This document shows positions 10,719 through 20,869 of a stretch of DNA of 64,000 nt, piece after piece. The DNA comes from JBEKIK01 sp963838495. Its GTDB lineage: Bacteria; Planctomycetota; Planctomycetia; Pirellulales; Thermoguttaceae. The translations under genes and the position numbers were made by a program. Every line of letters starts with the position of its first letter. Positions within the stretch are counted from its first letter, which is position 1. Under the pieces are notes generated by a model. The model was not told the DNA's origin. It did no database searches and saw only the letters and a program-made list of their open reading frames with translations. Where the stretch lies: assembly GCA_963838495.1 (NCBI GenBank), contig CAWIRC010000001.1, forward strand, positions 2,170,001 to 2,234,000, in the 5' to 3' direction.

Positions 10719-11908
10719 CTAATCGATCCATGCCACGCAAACCTGCCGCCTTTCCCGGAATTCAGGATTCAGGGTTCAGGGTTCAGGGTTCAGGATTCGG
10801 AATTCAGGGCAATTTTCGCGAAACCGCAAGCCGTTCAGTGTGTAATTCATCCTTCATCCTTCATCCTTCATCCTTAATCCCTCATCCCTCATCCCTCATC
10901 CTTCATCCTTCCCGCCCTGGTTTTACCATCGTCGAGCTTCTGGTGGTAATTGCCGTAATCGGCATCCTGGCCGCGCTCTTGTTGCCGGCGATCCAGAGTT
11001 CCAGGGAAGCCGCCCGGCGCATGTCCTGCCAGAACAATCTCAAACAATTCGGAATCGCCTTGCATAGATACGTGGAAGCGCGAACGTATTTCCCCTCCGG
11101 GGCCGAATCGCGGGCTTACACCAAAGATCCCTCGACCCCGTATAATTTCTACCGTTGGTCGGCGCTGGTCCGCTTGTTGCCGTACCTGGAAGAAACCACG
11201 GCCTTAAGCGCACTCGATCTTACGCAGCCCCTTTATGGATCGAATTTAAAGGTCACGCCGGCCAATAGCTCCGCGGTGGCCCAAATCGTCCCGCTTTTCC
11301 TCTGCCCTTCCGACCTGCAAAAACCGGTGGCCGCCGGTTTCGGGCCTACCAATTACGTCACTTGCACGGGCTCGGGCATGGGCGGCGGTACGCCATATAA
11401 AACCGACGGCATCTTCTTCATCAATTCGGAAATCAGCCCCTCGCAAGTCACCGACGGACTGAGCCACACCGCCGCCATGAGCGAAAGCCTCTTAGGCGAC
11501 GGCCCCGCCCCGCTCTCGAACCCGGCCTTGGTCAATCCCCGCACGACCTATGCGTTCATATATGCCGTTCCCCTGACCGACGCCGCCTGTCAACAAGCCC
11601 GGATGTGGAATTTCACCGACCTCAGGGGTTTTTCCTGGGCCAACGGCGAGTACCGCTGCACGCTTTACAATCATCACTGGGGCCCGAATTCGCCCAACAT
11701 AGATTGCGTCTCTTCGAAGATAACGGGGAATATTTCCGAGCTCTATTCCTGCTACGGATGGCGATCGGCCCGCAGCCGACACCCCGGCGGAGTCAACATG
11801 CTCATGGCCGACGGCTCCGGCTCGTTCGCAACCGACGACATCGATCAAAATACCTGGTGGGCCCTATCGACCCGCGAAGGCAATGAACTCGATATAAACC
11901 TGCCCTAA
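10715..11908 (+). CDS. DUF1559 protein with prepilin-type N-terminus and repeat-derived leader
   Basis: The core starts with the type IV pilin-like segment RPGFTIVELLVVIAVIGILA, with cleavage expected between G and F. It continues with AIQSSREAARRMSCQNNLKQ and ends with the H-x9-D-G motif region (SRHPGGVNMLMADGSG). This is the planctomycete-expanded DUF1559 family, whose function is unknown; members are thought to be pseudopilin-like envelope proteins. The ATG at 10715 overlaps the upstream stop codon, so coupled translation supports this start. The leader is about 69 residues instead of the usual 5-15. It is encoded almost wholly by two short-unit DNA repeats, read as IQDSGFRVQGSGFGIQ and HPSSLIPHPSSLILHPS. 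A GTG at codon 42 is an alternative start but still includes the second repeat. Confidence 0.85.
   Translation: MTNRSMPRKPAAFPGIQDSGFRVQGSGFGIQGNFRETASRSVCNSSFILHPSSLIPHPSSLILHPSRPGFTIVELLVVIAVIGILAALLLPAIQSSREAARRMSCQNNLKQFGIALHRYVEARTYFPSGAESRAYTKDPSTPYNFYRWSALVRLLPYLEETTALSALDLTQPLYGSNLKVTPANSSAVAQIVPLFLCPSDLQKPVAAGFGPTNYVTCTGSGMGGGTPYKTDGIFFINSEISPSQVTDGLSHTAAMSESLLGDGPAPLSNPALVNPRTTYAFIYAVPLTDAACQQARMWNFTDLRGFSWANGEYRCTLYNHHWGPNSPNIDCVSSKITGNISELYSCYGWRSARSRHPGGVNMLMADGSGSFATDDIDQNTWWALSTREGNELDINLP
10757..10911. repeat. Two short-unit repeats inside the DUF1559 leader
   Basis: Positions 10757-10809 consist of variants of GGGTTCAG/GGATTCAG, and 10845-10911 of variants of TCATCCT/TCATCCC. 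The same families occur in noncoding spacers at 45440, 48110, 61880 and 62175. Here both are translated in frame between the overlapping start codon and the conserved pilin-like segment. Confidence 0.85.
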
Positions 11909-11970
11909 TTGCCGGTCGCGGGAATCTGATTCTTTTGATCGCCGGTAAGCGAAAAAATATATAACTACAA

Positions 11971-12031
11971 GCGGAGGGCACGGGACTCGAACCCGCAACC
12001 CCAGGAAAGGGACATCACATTTCCAGTGTGA
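11971..12031 (-). pseudogene. 3' fragment of tRNA-Ser(GGA)
   Basis: Read on the minus strand, this stretch matches the intact tRNA-Ser at 18474-18557 from the anticodon stem-loop to the 3' end. It keeps the CTGGAAA anticodon loop, TGTGA, a shortened variable arm, GGGTTCGAGTCCC and GCCCTCC. The match stops just upstream of the anticodon stem, and the D-arm and 5' acceptor strand are absent. It cannot form a tRNA. It is either a degenerate duplicate or an old attachment-site scar of an element that used tRNA-Ser. Confidence 0.7.
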
Positions 12032-12062
12032 ATGAACACCTGTATAGATTACGGATAGATTG

Positions 12063-12121
12063 CGATGGGGAAAAAGGGGGGGGAAAGGGGGAAAAAGGGG
12101 GGAAAAAGGGGAAAAAGGGGT
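12063..12121 (+). repeat. Purine-only G/A tract
   Basis: This is a 59-base run of alternating G-tracts and A-tracts (units like GGGGAAAAA), ending in GGGGTCAGAACTATTTTT. It lies between the two tRNA-Ser fragments. The GGGGTCAGA-type end resembles, from memory, sequences near REP-associated transposases, but no transposase gene is present. Confidence 0.6.
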
Positions 12122-12191
12122 CAGAACTATTTTTTATCATTTCCCCCTGGCATCTGCAATTTCAGGCCTTGTTAACCCAGTTTCTTTCATA

Positions 12192-12258
12192 GCGGAGGGC
12201 AGGGGACTCGAACCCGCAACCGTATTGACGGGGCGCCACGTTTCCATTCCCCGCGAGC
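12192..12258 (-). pseudogene. Second 3' tRNA-Ser-like fragment
   Basis: On the minus strand this shows an ATGGAAA loop, a variable-arm-like GCCCC...CGG hairpin, a T-arm (GGGTTCGAGTCCC) and the 3' acceptor strand GCCCTCC. The 5' partner of the anticodon stem and everything before it are missing or do not pair. It shares the T-arm and acceptor end with the fragment at 11971 and the intact tRNA at 18474, but its variable arm differs. Confidence 0.6.
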
Positions 12259-12296
12259 ATGCCGTATTCCGTCAACCGATCGTTCAACAACCTACA

Positions 12297-13433
12297 TTAC
12301 CATGTGACTTCAAGGCCCGCGGTGGCCCCGTGATAGAATAAGCCGCCGGACGTCGCGATATCCGCAGTCCCGGCAACCAGATTTGTGACGGGAATCTGTC
12401 CGGGGGCAAGGGCCACGCCTTCAATCCACATTACTTGGTAACCGCCGCGCAATGCAACGTGTTGGGAAAAATGATACGAGCCGATCAGCCCCAGTTCGCA
12501 CAGGAAGGCGGGTTGGCTTCCGTTGGCTGCCACCGATAATTCGCCGAAATTGGCAGGATCATTGAGTTTGCCGTTCTGGCCGGCCGCATTGTGGAAAATG
12601 CCGATCTTGGCAAAGCCGTTTACACGCAGCCGGCCGCTCCGCTCGAAAAATAACGCATCCTCTCCAATCTGAAAACCGTACATGTGGTTGTGAGTGTCGA
12701 TTGACTGGGAAAAAGGCATTGATACAACGGATTCTACGCCTTGAACTGAATAACTGTCATAAAACTCAACCCAACGGAAACCCATCAACGTAGTCAGCCA
12801 CTCATTAACAGGCCGCCGCAGATTCAGTTCGCTGCTATAGAGCCTGAAGCGCTCTTCAAAGGCAACTTCATCCACCGGCAGAAGGATGGTATTATCCACA
12901 ATCACGCCTCCAAGACCGCTAGGCAATGCACTGGCGGGAAATTGGGCGCTGGCTTTCGGGCCGAGATTGTCGAAGAAGTTCAACTCGAAATCCCAGCCGC
13001 ATCGCCCGTGTCGAATCAGGCTCAGTCGCGGACCGGCATCAAAAGAAAATGGAAAACCGGAGGTGTTGAATAAAGCGGTCCCTTGCAAAGGATCGAGCAG
13101 GACCTGTTGGCCTTTGATTACGGCCGGACGAAGAAATAAGGCATCTGCCGTGACAGTCCATTGTGGATCGCAGCACTCGCTATAACCTGCACAGCAATTA
13201 TTACAGCAACACCTGCTAGGAGGCGTGCAGCAAAGATCGGAACAATTCCCCGTATAATCGGCTTCAGGGGGCAAGGGAGCCATGTCTGCTTTAGAGCGGT
13301 CTTCATTATAGGCGACCTGTGATGTCTTATCAGAGACTGAATCAAGCGGATTTACGATGTCTGCCCCACACACAGCCATTGATAGGCTCAATACCACCAA
13401 AAAGGCATGTATGAGGCTATTATAGACCGACAT
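12297..13433 (-). CDS. BBP7-like outer-membrane beta-barrel protein
   Basis: The 378-residue protein has an N-terminal signal peptide (to about residue 23, AVCGA). A cysteine-rich stretch at about residues 60-88 (CSDLCCTPPSRCCCNNCC) follows, then the block WTVTADALFLRP. The rest alternates in a beta-strand pattern (SLIRHGRCGWDFELNF, EERFRLYSSELNLRRPV, FQIGEDALFFERSGRLRV) and ends in an aromatic residue (TAGLEVTW), as expected for an outer-membrane barrel. These traits match planctomycete BBP7-family proteins, whose role is not established. The multi-cysteine segment could form disulfides or bind metal. It is transcribed towards the tRNA-Ser fragments, and no operon partner is evident. Confidence 0.75.
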   Translation of the reverse strand: MSVYNSLIHAFLVVLSLSMAVCGADIVNPLDSVSDKTSQVAYNEDRSKADMAPLPPEADYTGNCSDLCCTPPSRCCCNNCCAGYSECCDPQWTVTADALFLRPAVIKGQQVLLDPLQGTALFNTSGFPFSFDAGPRLSLIRHGRCGWDFELNFFDNLGPKASAQFPASALPSGLGGVIVDNTILLPVDEVAFEERFRLYSSELNLRRPVNEWLTTLMGFRWVEFYDSYSVQGVESVVSMPFSQSIDTHNHMYGFQIGEDALFFERSGRLRVNGFAKIGIFHNAAGQNGKLNDPANFGELSVAANGSQPAFLCELGLIGSYHFSQHVALRGGYQVMWIEGVALAPGQIPVTNLVAGTADIATSGGLFYHGATAGLEVTW

Positions 13434-13650
13434 CGCTGAGTCCCTATATTATATAGCCCCTCTTACCAATTCGGCCGTTAAAAGCATTAGACTAAGAATA
13501 CTTTACCCCGTAGACAATCTCAGCCCGTCTTACGCATTTTATACTTCATAATAACCACAAGATGGAGCACCGTCATGGTGTCAAAATGGTTTGATGGCAA
13601 TGATTTAGGAAGTCGGGAGTAAATTCGAATACCCGATTCCGCTGATAGCA

Positions 13651-16600
13651 TCAACGGCTTAAGGCAAGCATAGTTTCCATGGATTTTTTCTTGCCGATAG
13701 TGTCGCCGAATCCCTGGAAATACAGATCCATTGCCGAGCTACCGATCATCGTGTCTCTGTAGATGTCATTGCGAATGGTTGTGGCGTTGAGGAAGTTCGA
13801 GCCGTTCAGGCCGCCCGACTTGCCCGTGATATGACCTACGCGGGTAGCGTAATTCGCCGCAGAATTCCACTCGTTCATGATCGATAAAAGCGCCAGATCG
13901 TTGGCATCGTAATTGGTGTTTTTACCGATCAAGATCGCATCGCCGATTCCGCCTGCCAGTGTATCGCTATCGGCGCCTCCGATAAGCAGGCTGCGACCCG
14001 CGCCGCCGTAGAGATTGTCTTTTCCCGTGCCCCCCATCAGGATATTTGGGCCTCCGCCGCCCCAAAGCACGTCATTTCCATCCTCGCCGTAAATCCATGA
14101 CGGCAAAGAAATCAGGTTAGATACGCCAATATAGTCATTTCCCGCAAGGCCATGGGCAATGATGCGGCTGGTAGGTTTGAATGTACCGAGAGACTTGCCA
14201 TTCATGGAAACCGTCACATACCCGGAGACGGAACCGGGATTGATCAGGATGAGATCATTCGCCGATGTGCCAAACACATATAATGCCTGTTTCGTGGGAT
14301 TTATAGGATCAGGCATAAGGAAGGCCGCGTTCTGGATTGGATACACAGTCAGCGTGCCGGGCAAGAATTGAATCGTGTAGTCTGGTGAAGATGCACTCTT
14401 TACTGTTATAGGATAGTTATTTACCGGACCTGCAGCCGTGGCAGTTGTAGAAAGAGCGGCCGGCGTTGTCAGGTTGGCGGCGGTGTCGCCGTTGACAAAA
14501 CCCGAGTAGCTGGCGGTAAGTGCGGGCAAGGCCGCCCCATAGAGTTTCGCCTTGTTGTCGGCCGCGATCGTCAAGGAGGCCGGTGTAACGCTCAGCGTAC
14601 CGCCGACATAGCTGATCGTGTAATCCGCGTCCACCGCACCCGAGGCCGTGATGGCATATGGACCGCCCAAAACATGGCTGGCCGAAGTGGCTGTAGTGGA
14701 AAGGCTCGGCTGCACGCCGAGGCTTGTTGAAGTGTCGCCGTTGACAAAACCGCTGTAACTGGCCGTCAGGGTCGGCAGAGCCGCACCGTAGACCTTGGTT
14801 TTATTGTTGGCTGTAATCGTCAACGGTGCGGGAGTAACATTTGCCGTTATAGCGGAAACCGTTTGGCTGTTTTGGAAAGTGGAAAAATCGCCGCTGGTAT
14901 AAATCGCCGCGATGCTATGACTCCCGGCGCCTAGCGAATGAACGTCGAGACTGGTAGTCCCATTTTGTAATGCATGTCCCGTACCAAAGTTCGCGCCATC
15001 GATGGCAAACTGTACTGAACCGATGGGCGTATCGGCCCCTGAAATGCTGGTGCTCACCGTGGCGGTGAAAATAATCGACTGGCCGTAGATCGAGCCTGCC
15101 GGATGGTCCGTAGCGACGACGGTAGTGGTGATGCAGGCAAGGATGGTCGCCGAGGCCGAGCCATTGATGCTCCCACTGGTGCCGCGTATGGTTGCCGTGC
15201 CCGCATGAGCGCCCGCACTATAATTGCCGGCAGAATCGATGCTGCCCACCGAGCCGCCGTCCAGGGACCAAGTAAATGTGGGTTGTGATATCATGGCCCG
15301 GCTGAATTGGTCATAGCCAACGGCGCTGAAAGATTGATTCTGGTAGACATAAAGACTCGTACTGGCCGGGCTGACAATTATGCTACTTAGCGTCTGATTG
15401 ACTGTCACATTTACGCTGCTGGTGGTGCTCAGGATGCCGTCGCTGATGGTCGCGGTGAATGTATAGTTGCCGGCCTTGTCAAAGCTCACCGTGCAGTTCT
15501 TGGATCCATTGGTTCCGTTATTGACGCTGTAGGACGGATTGCTGTCGCCGGGCTGGGAAGTAGCCGCCCAGGTATAGGTCAGGTTCGCTTCACCGCCGTC
15601 GTCCGCGCCCAGCACGCTCAAGATGCTGGACGTGCCCGCGACCGGGGATGGAGTGGCGCTGGCCGCCGTGGCCACCGTGGGAGCGAAGTTCACAAGAACA
15701 TTGGCTCCGAATTCCGAGGTATTGTTTGAGGTGTCGGTTGCCGTGGTCGTGATCTTGTCGCCCGCCGCCAAACCGTTTACGGTAAATGTGCCGCTGAAGT
15801 TGCCGGAGTCGTCAGTGGGCAGACAATCCAGATACCTGCGGCCTTGACCGTAGCCGCTAGAGCTGTTGTCGCTCAGGAAGAACTCCACGCGGGCGTTGGC
15901 GAAGGTGCTTTGATTCGGCGCGCTGCCCACGTAACCGCTGACGGCTAACGAATTGCCGCTGAGCCTGGCATAAACAATAACGGGAAAATCCATGCCATAG
16001 TTCGGCAGGCTCGAACTTTTCGTGCCATTGTTGGCGGTCACGCCGTCGCCGCCCAGGTCGATTCCCAGCCCGGCATTGCCATAAATCGAATTGCCCAGTA
16101 CCGCGACGCCTTTCGAAGTGCCGATTATGTACACACCGTCGTGGCCGGTCGTTACGAAAGCGGAATTCGCGATTATATTTCCCGCGCCTGTGCTTGTGCC
16201 GCCTATGGTGGTGCTGGTGGCATTCTGCAGCCACACGGCATCGCTGGCGTTGCCCAGCGGAGTTGTGCCGTCTGCGCCGACGCCGATGATATTTCCTTGG
16301 ACAATCGTGCCGCTTACCCCGTCGATCCTGATGCCGACATCGTATCCGGCGGCAATCACATTGCCTGCGTTAGACGCACCGATAATATTGTTGTTGCTGC
16401 TTCCATCGATGCATACAGTGCTATTGTGATTGCCGATCGCCGCGTTGCCCGTATAATCGGTCCCAATGTAGTTGCCTTCAACAGTATTGTTATTGGAATT
16501 CGAATTGATGTGAATACCGTGATTTACGTTGCCCGAAATTACGTTGCGGTCGGCCGGGTCTGTACCGCCGATTAGGTTATTGCTGGCGTTCTGCACATAG

Positions 16601-17657
16601 ATGCCCCTATCGGAGTTGCCAAGTGCCTGGGTGCCGGCGGCATTCAGTCCGATGTAATTTCCTTGGATTTTCGTGCCGGTGACATTCGAAATCCTTATGC
16701 CTGCCACGCCCGCGGCAATGACATTGCCTGCGTTAGGAGCGCCGATTACGTTGTCGTTTCCGGCATTGACGTAGATTGTGTAGCTGCCGAGATTGCCGAT
16801 GGGCGCGGCGCCGGTTTTGTCGGTGCCCAGGTAGTTGCCCTCGACAGTGTTGCTTGCGGAAGAAATGTAGACCGCATTGTTTGTGTTCCCGGAGATAATG
16901 TTGCGGTCGGCCGCGGATGTGCCGCCGATGGTGTTGCCCGTGCCCGATGAGATTCGCACGCCGTAGCCGTTGCCGATCGCGCTCGTCCCGGCTGGATTGG
17001 TGCCGATGAAGTTGCCGGCGACGACGTTGTTGTCTGCTATATTTCCAAAATATACGCCGGCGCCGCTGTTGCCGGATATCACGTTGTGCACGACGTTATT
17101 CAAACTGCTGGAAAGGTAAACGCCATAGCGGGCGGACGATGCCCCCGTGCCCGTGTTGTTCAAACCGATCCAGTTGTCGCTGATCGTGTTGCCGTCCGAT
17201 TGGGTCCACAAGCCGTAACTTGAACAGCGGTTAATGATAAAACCCTTGATGTTGCTGCCCCCGCTGCTGCCGGTAAGCTTAAACGCCCACCCGCCGGCGT
17301 TTGTCCCGTTGATTTCGATTAGCGGCGTGCCTGAATAGCCGGTCTGCGTGGTGGCGTCCAGCGCGACCGGGTCGCTGATGAAAGGCAGCACCGTGCTTGG
17401 CGCGATCGTCTGCACCCCGCCGCCCGCGATAGAAAACTGGATCGTATCCAGGCCGATATCGGCGTTCGCATCGGTAATGGCTTGTGCAGCGAACCTGCGC
17501 CGGAATCGTTCGTATTCGTGACCGTATAGGTGCTCAGCAATGTGCGCACTTCCAGCGGCTCGATGCGCAGAAGCCGACGGTGCACGTGTCGATTGCTATT
17601 ATGCGACACTGCCCTCAGGCCTAGACAACGATTAACGATTCTGAGTATTCCTAACAT
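13651..17657 (-). CDS. Giant surface protein: beta-helix, Ig-like, MBG and Ca-binding repeats
   Basis: The protein (about 1,335 residues after correction) starts with a basic segment ending in RIEPLEVRTLLSTYTV, the planctomycete export-type motif. The block TVTNTNDSGAGSL follows, then after a one-base break near 17485 QAITDANADIGLDTIQ. This forms the CSLREAI-type entry to a right-handed parallel beta-helix. About 450 residues of helix rungs follow (NTVEGNYLGTDKTG, NVISGNVNHGI). Then come a PKD/cadherin-like part, a Big_2-type domain, an Ig-like repeat (GSVQFAIDGANFGTG) and two MBG domains (TITANNKTKVYGAALPTLTA and a near copy). Glycine/aspartate Ca-binding repeats (YGEDGNDVLWGG, GGAGRSLLIGG) end the protein. 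It is probably a cell-surface adhesin or matrix protein; a catalytic role is not evident. Confidence 0.85.
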
Positions 17658-18473
17658 TATATATTCCTCAAAGTAAACCTGAACAAAACCGATTTACAAA
17701 CCAAGCCAAGATGCAAATAGCGCCGGACATGGATGGCGGCAAAAGAACGGCTATGCTCTTTTTGAGAGTTTTGCGGGACCGCCGATCTAGAAAGTTCTGC
17801 AAAGAATTCAGCTATTCCTCGTGGTAAGTTTGGGCTGTAATAAAATTCCCTTTATGATTTAACGTAAACCGCCCCAAAACTTCTGCTAAATTGGAATAGC
17901 CAGTTGTGACATAGACCTTGAAAGTATGGGCCAAATACAGATGAAAGTCAAACAAGATCAACTATTTAAAGACTATTCATTTATGGCATAGACATAAACC
18001 ATCTTGAGTGCCATCCAAGACATACAATCGATGCCGCAAAACCGGCACAATCATGTGTGGTAATTTGATGTGCTGCTGCTATATGGATGGTTGCAACGAT
18101 GTTTAAAGAATTGTCGCCGAATTTCAACGTTGCTGCATTTTGTTATCATTAGGGGCAAGGCAGCCGCACAAAGCCCTAAAAAGAGCCGGACAACGCGATT
18201 TCTCACAGATCATCGAGCAAGACCGGCGCGTAAGGAATTCTAACAAAACCTACCCTCGCCCTTTGGGAGAGGGGCAGGGGGTGAGGGCTTTTATAAAATC
18301 ATATCTGGTTTTGTTGGAATTCCTAAGTCTGTAAAAGGGCTTTGGTCCAAAGGCGACAACTAAAAAGAAAGATGCCCGATTACTTACAACACTGCCCCCG
18401 AAACACCCAAAAAATGCAATAATGATTCAACCGATGAATCGGCGGAACCTTTGAATCAATCAAAATATACAAG
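17658..18473. other. Spacer with one MITE-like element
   Basis: No convincing gene is present in these 816 bases. The only structured item is the MITE-like element at 18234-18323. The first 250 bases are probably the promoter region of the giant surface protein. Confidence 0.5.
18234..18323. mobile_element. MITE-like element, subfamily A
   Basis: The 90-base element has terminal inverted repeats GGAATTCTAACAAAACC / GGTTTTGTTGGAATTCC (one mismatch) and is flanked by TAA on both sides (18231-18233 and 18324-18326). Its interior holds the shared core CCCTTTGGGAGAGGGGCAGG and GTGAGGGC. It encodes no protein, so a transposase would have to be supplied elsewhere. Confidence 0.8.
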
Positions 18474-18557
18474 CGGAGGGCACGGGGCTCGAACCCGCAA
18501 CCCCATTACTGGGGCATCACATTTCCAGTGTGACCGCTAGCCATTCGCTTACCCTCC
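18474..18557 (-). tRNA. tRNA-Ser (anticodon GGA)
   Basis: The acceptor strands GGAGGGT and GCCCTCC pair over 7 bases. The anticodon stem TCACA/TGTGA encloses CTGGAAA, giving anticodon GGA. A long variable arm (CCCC...GGGG) marks a class II tRNA. The T-arm is GCGGG-TTCGAGC-CCCGT with a G discriminator. CCA is not encoded. The D-arm is short, with GG in the loop. Two partial copies of its 3' end lie at 11971 and 12192. Confidence 0.9.
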
Positions 18558-18778
18558 GGGTCATAATCGCAATTCGTATTATAAAAAATACTTTATATTT
18601 TGTTCGATTTTCAGGCCTCTTTTTGCATCAAAATGTAAGAACGGCGATAGACACAGCCTCAAATATAAGTTTTTCCCGGGAATTAGTCGCCGATACAAGC
18701 TCCCCATTTCAAGAATAATCAAGCCGGGATTCCGCGGCAAGGCCATCGGCCTTTTTTTAGCATGCGCCCGGCCATGAT

Positions 18779-20510
18779 TTAGCGGGCGTCGTGCAGGTGC
18801 CAATCCAGGCCTTCCCAGCCGATCCATTGTTTGCTTTCCGAATCGAATTGAAATGGCAAGTCGCCTTGAAGAATTTCTCCGTCCTTTAACTGCAACTCGA
18901 AATGGACGGTAGGCATGCCGCCCCGGCCGGCAAATACCTTGCCCAGGCGGACTTCGGCGATCGGATTGGCCTTGAACTTCTTGCATATCCAGCGGACCCA
19001 GCCGGAGCGATTTTCATTGACTGCATATTTTATCCCTTTTGCAGGGAAGTTTTTCCAATCGATGGTGCCCAGCCAGTCATGCTCGTAATCTGCTGAGCGA
19101 AGGGCCTCGAAAAGCCGCCGTGCCGCGGCGTTCAACTTCCTTGGCCGACAGTTCCATCTTGGCCTCCGCGTCTTTGCGTATGGCCTCAGCCAATTCCCCT
19201 CCAAATTTTTCCAGGGTCTCAAGCGCCCTGGGATGTTCTTCCTCGCCGCCATACCAGGCGTCCGCAACGTTTCCTTCGCGGTCGATAATGTAACTCATGG
19301 GCACGGCCGATCTGCCCGGCCGCTGGTACTGCTCGAAACAGACTTTTTCGGCGTCTTCCGAGGAATCAATTATATTCATGAATGTCGCATCGTTTTCCCG
19401 GAGCATCTCCAGGGCGATTTTCTTGTCGTCCGAACAGTTGAAACCGAGGATTACGAGCCCCTTATCCTTCAATCGCGAGTTTAATTCTTGGAGATGACGC
19501 ATCTCCTCGCGGCAAGACGGTCAGCCGGCCCTCCAGACATAGAACCAAACTATCCGGCCGCGGTAATCCGAGAGCTTGATCCGTTTTCCGTCGACCGATA
19601 CCAGGTCGAAGTCCGGCGCCTTCGCCCCCGGTTTTAAAAGACCGGCTTCCATGGGCGGCTCCTTCCACCGCGTCCAGCCCTCGGGCGGCTTCCAGGCGAA
19701 AAATGTGGAGGGAATATCGGCGTTTAAGGTCACCGATGTCCACTGCTCGTTAATTAAGATATCCCTGCTCACCCGCACTATTTCCTGAAGCTTTCGGGGA
19801 ATATGATCTCGCTTGGATAACCACAAGCACCAACTCCGCTGGTGCTTCATGATGCTCAGTTCGATCTTGTCGCAATCCTCCTCCCCGACTTTCTCTCCCG
19901 GAAGGCTTCTAACCGCGTCGAGATACGGTTGCAAAGAGTCGGTATATCCGTGGAAGGTGCTGGGATCGATGATGGGCATGAGCCCGCAGCCCAGACAGGT
20001 GGTTTTATGTCCAATCGAATGACCTCCGACAGGGGCCGGTTCGGTCATATAAGATGTTAGCCGCGCTTTTTTATCGGCCTCGGATTCTTCGCCCTCCTCG
20101 GACGACCATTTTGGCCGCCCTTGAGGCCAATAAATCCACAGATCCTTGCCGTCCCCGATCAGAACCCCGGTTTTTTGGTTCTCATATTCGGTTTCCACGC
20201 GAAAGTAATTGGGCTTTTTCAACCACATCCGATACGTGCATTCTTCCCGGCCGTAGCCTTCGATTGAATATTGACCGGTATAAGAAAGAGATTCGGCCTT
20301 GCGCATGGCCTCCATCATTTGATTGTAAAGGGCGTGCGCGGCGGGTTCGTCCTGGAAGGGCAGGGCGGACGATTCCGATTCGCCAGTGATTCTTTCCCCA
20401 GGCTTGCCCCCGGCTTTACTTGCATCGCTTCCTGCGGGTTGCTTGGAACTGCACGCCGTAAAGCACAACGCCATGAGCACCAGGCAAGATAATGATAAAC
20501 GCTGCAACAT
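18779..20510 (-). CDS. Probable selenocysteine thioredoxin-fold (TlpA-like) lipoprotein
   Basis: The protein begins with a lipoprotein signal (SCLVLMALCFTACSS, lipobox C near residue 20). An outer-membrane-lipoprotein-sorting-like domain follows (MMEAMRKAESLSYTGQYSIE, YRMWLKKPNYFRVETEYEN, DGKDLWIYWPQG). A TlpA/AhpC-type thioredoxin domain then starts at GAKAPDFDLVSVDGK. Its active site reads RIVWFYVWRAG-TGA-PSCREEM. The TGA (19521-19523) is in frame with the downstream continuation (RHLQELNSRLKDKGLVILGF) and sits exactly where family members have the first Cys of C-x2-C. This makes U-P-S-C likely, with Sec the nucleophile of a periplasmic or envelope redox protein. A separate one-base break near 19120 moves the last 110 or so residues into another frame, ending at 18779. 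If the TGA is a true stop, the protein would lack its redox domain. Confidence 0.78.
19490..19506 (-). promoter_or_regulatory. Candidate bacterial SECIS hairpin
   Basis: On the minus strand, GGAGATG-CGT-CATCTCC forms a perfect 7-base-pair stem with a three-base loop. The loop begins 21 bases after the in-frame TGA and has G at its second position. This fits, as I recall it, the bacterial SECIS model: loop 16-37 bases after UGA, G among the first two loop bases, stem of at least four pairs. It would recruit SelB. Confidence 0.6.
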
Positions 20511-20749
20511 AACTCACGACCTAAATCGGCCAATGCATAGATCGACCGTGGAAATGACAAAAACCGGTTTTATAGAATTTGTTTTCGAAGGCTCACTTAC
20601 TCCTTGTCCCATCAAGCATTTTATAGCAATCAAATAATACTTCAAGAATAAATAAAAAAATAAGAAATCCTTGCAATACTTTTATCATATCCAGTCATGC
20701 CCACGATAATCGCCGGCTGGCGCCCTAATTTTCATAACACTACCAGTTA

Positions 20750-20869
20750 GAGCTTATCCCAAAAGTCCCCTCTCCCTTTGGGAGAGGGTTAGGGTGAGGG
20801 CTGATTTGCCGAGAATAGATTGTTATAACCTTTTGCCATTATTGTATTTTTATGTTTTGGGATAAGCTC
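20750..20869. mobile_element. MITE-like element, subfamily B, abutting a stop codon
   Basis: The 120-base element has perfect 15-base terminal inverted repeats GAGCTTATCCCAAAA / TTTTGGGATAAGCTC. TTA flanks both sides (20747-20749 and 20870-20872). It contains the shared core CCCTCTCCCTTTGGGAGAGG. The right-hand TTA is the TAA stop of the glycerate kinase gene read on the minus strand, so insertion at the stop codon kept it by target duplication. Confidence 0.87.

Noticed and set aside
11971..12258. Two tRNA-Ser genes
   Set aside because: Both lack the 5' acceptor strand and D-arm, so they cannot fold as tRNAs; only the copy at 18474 is complete.
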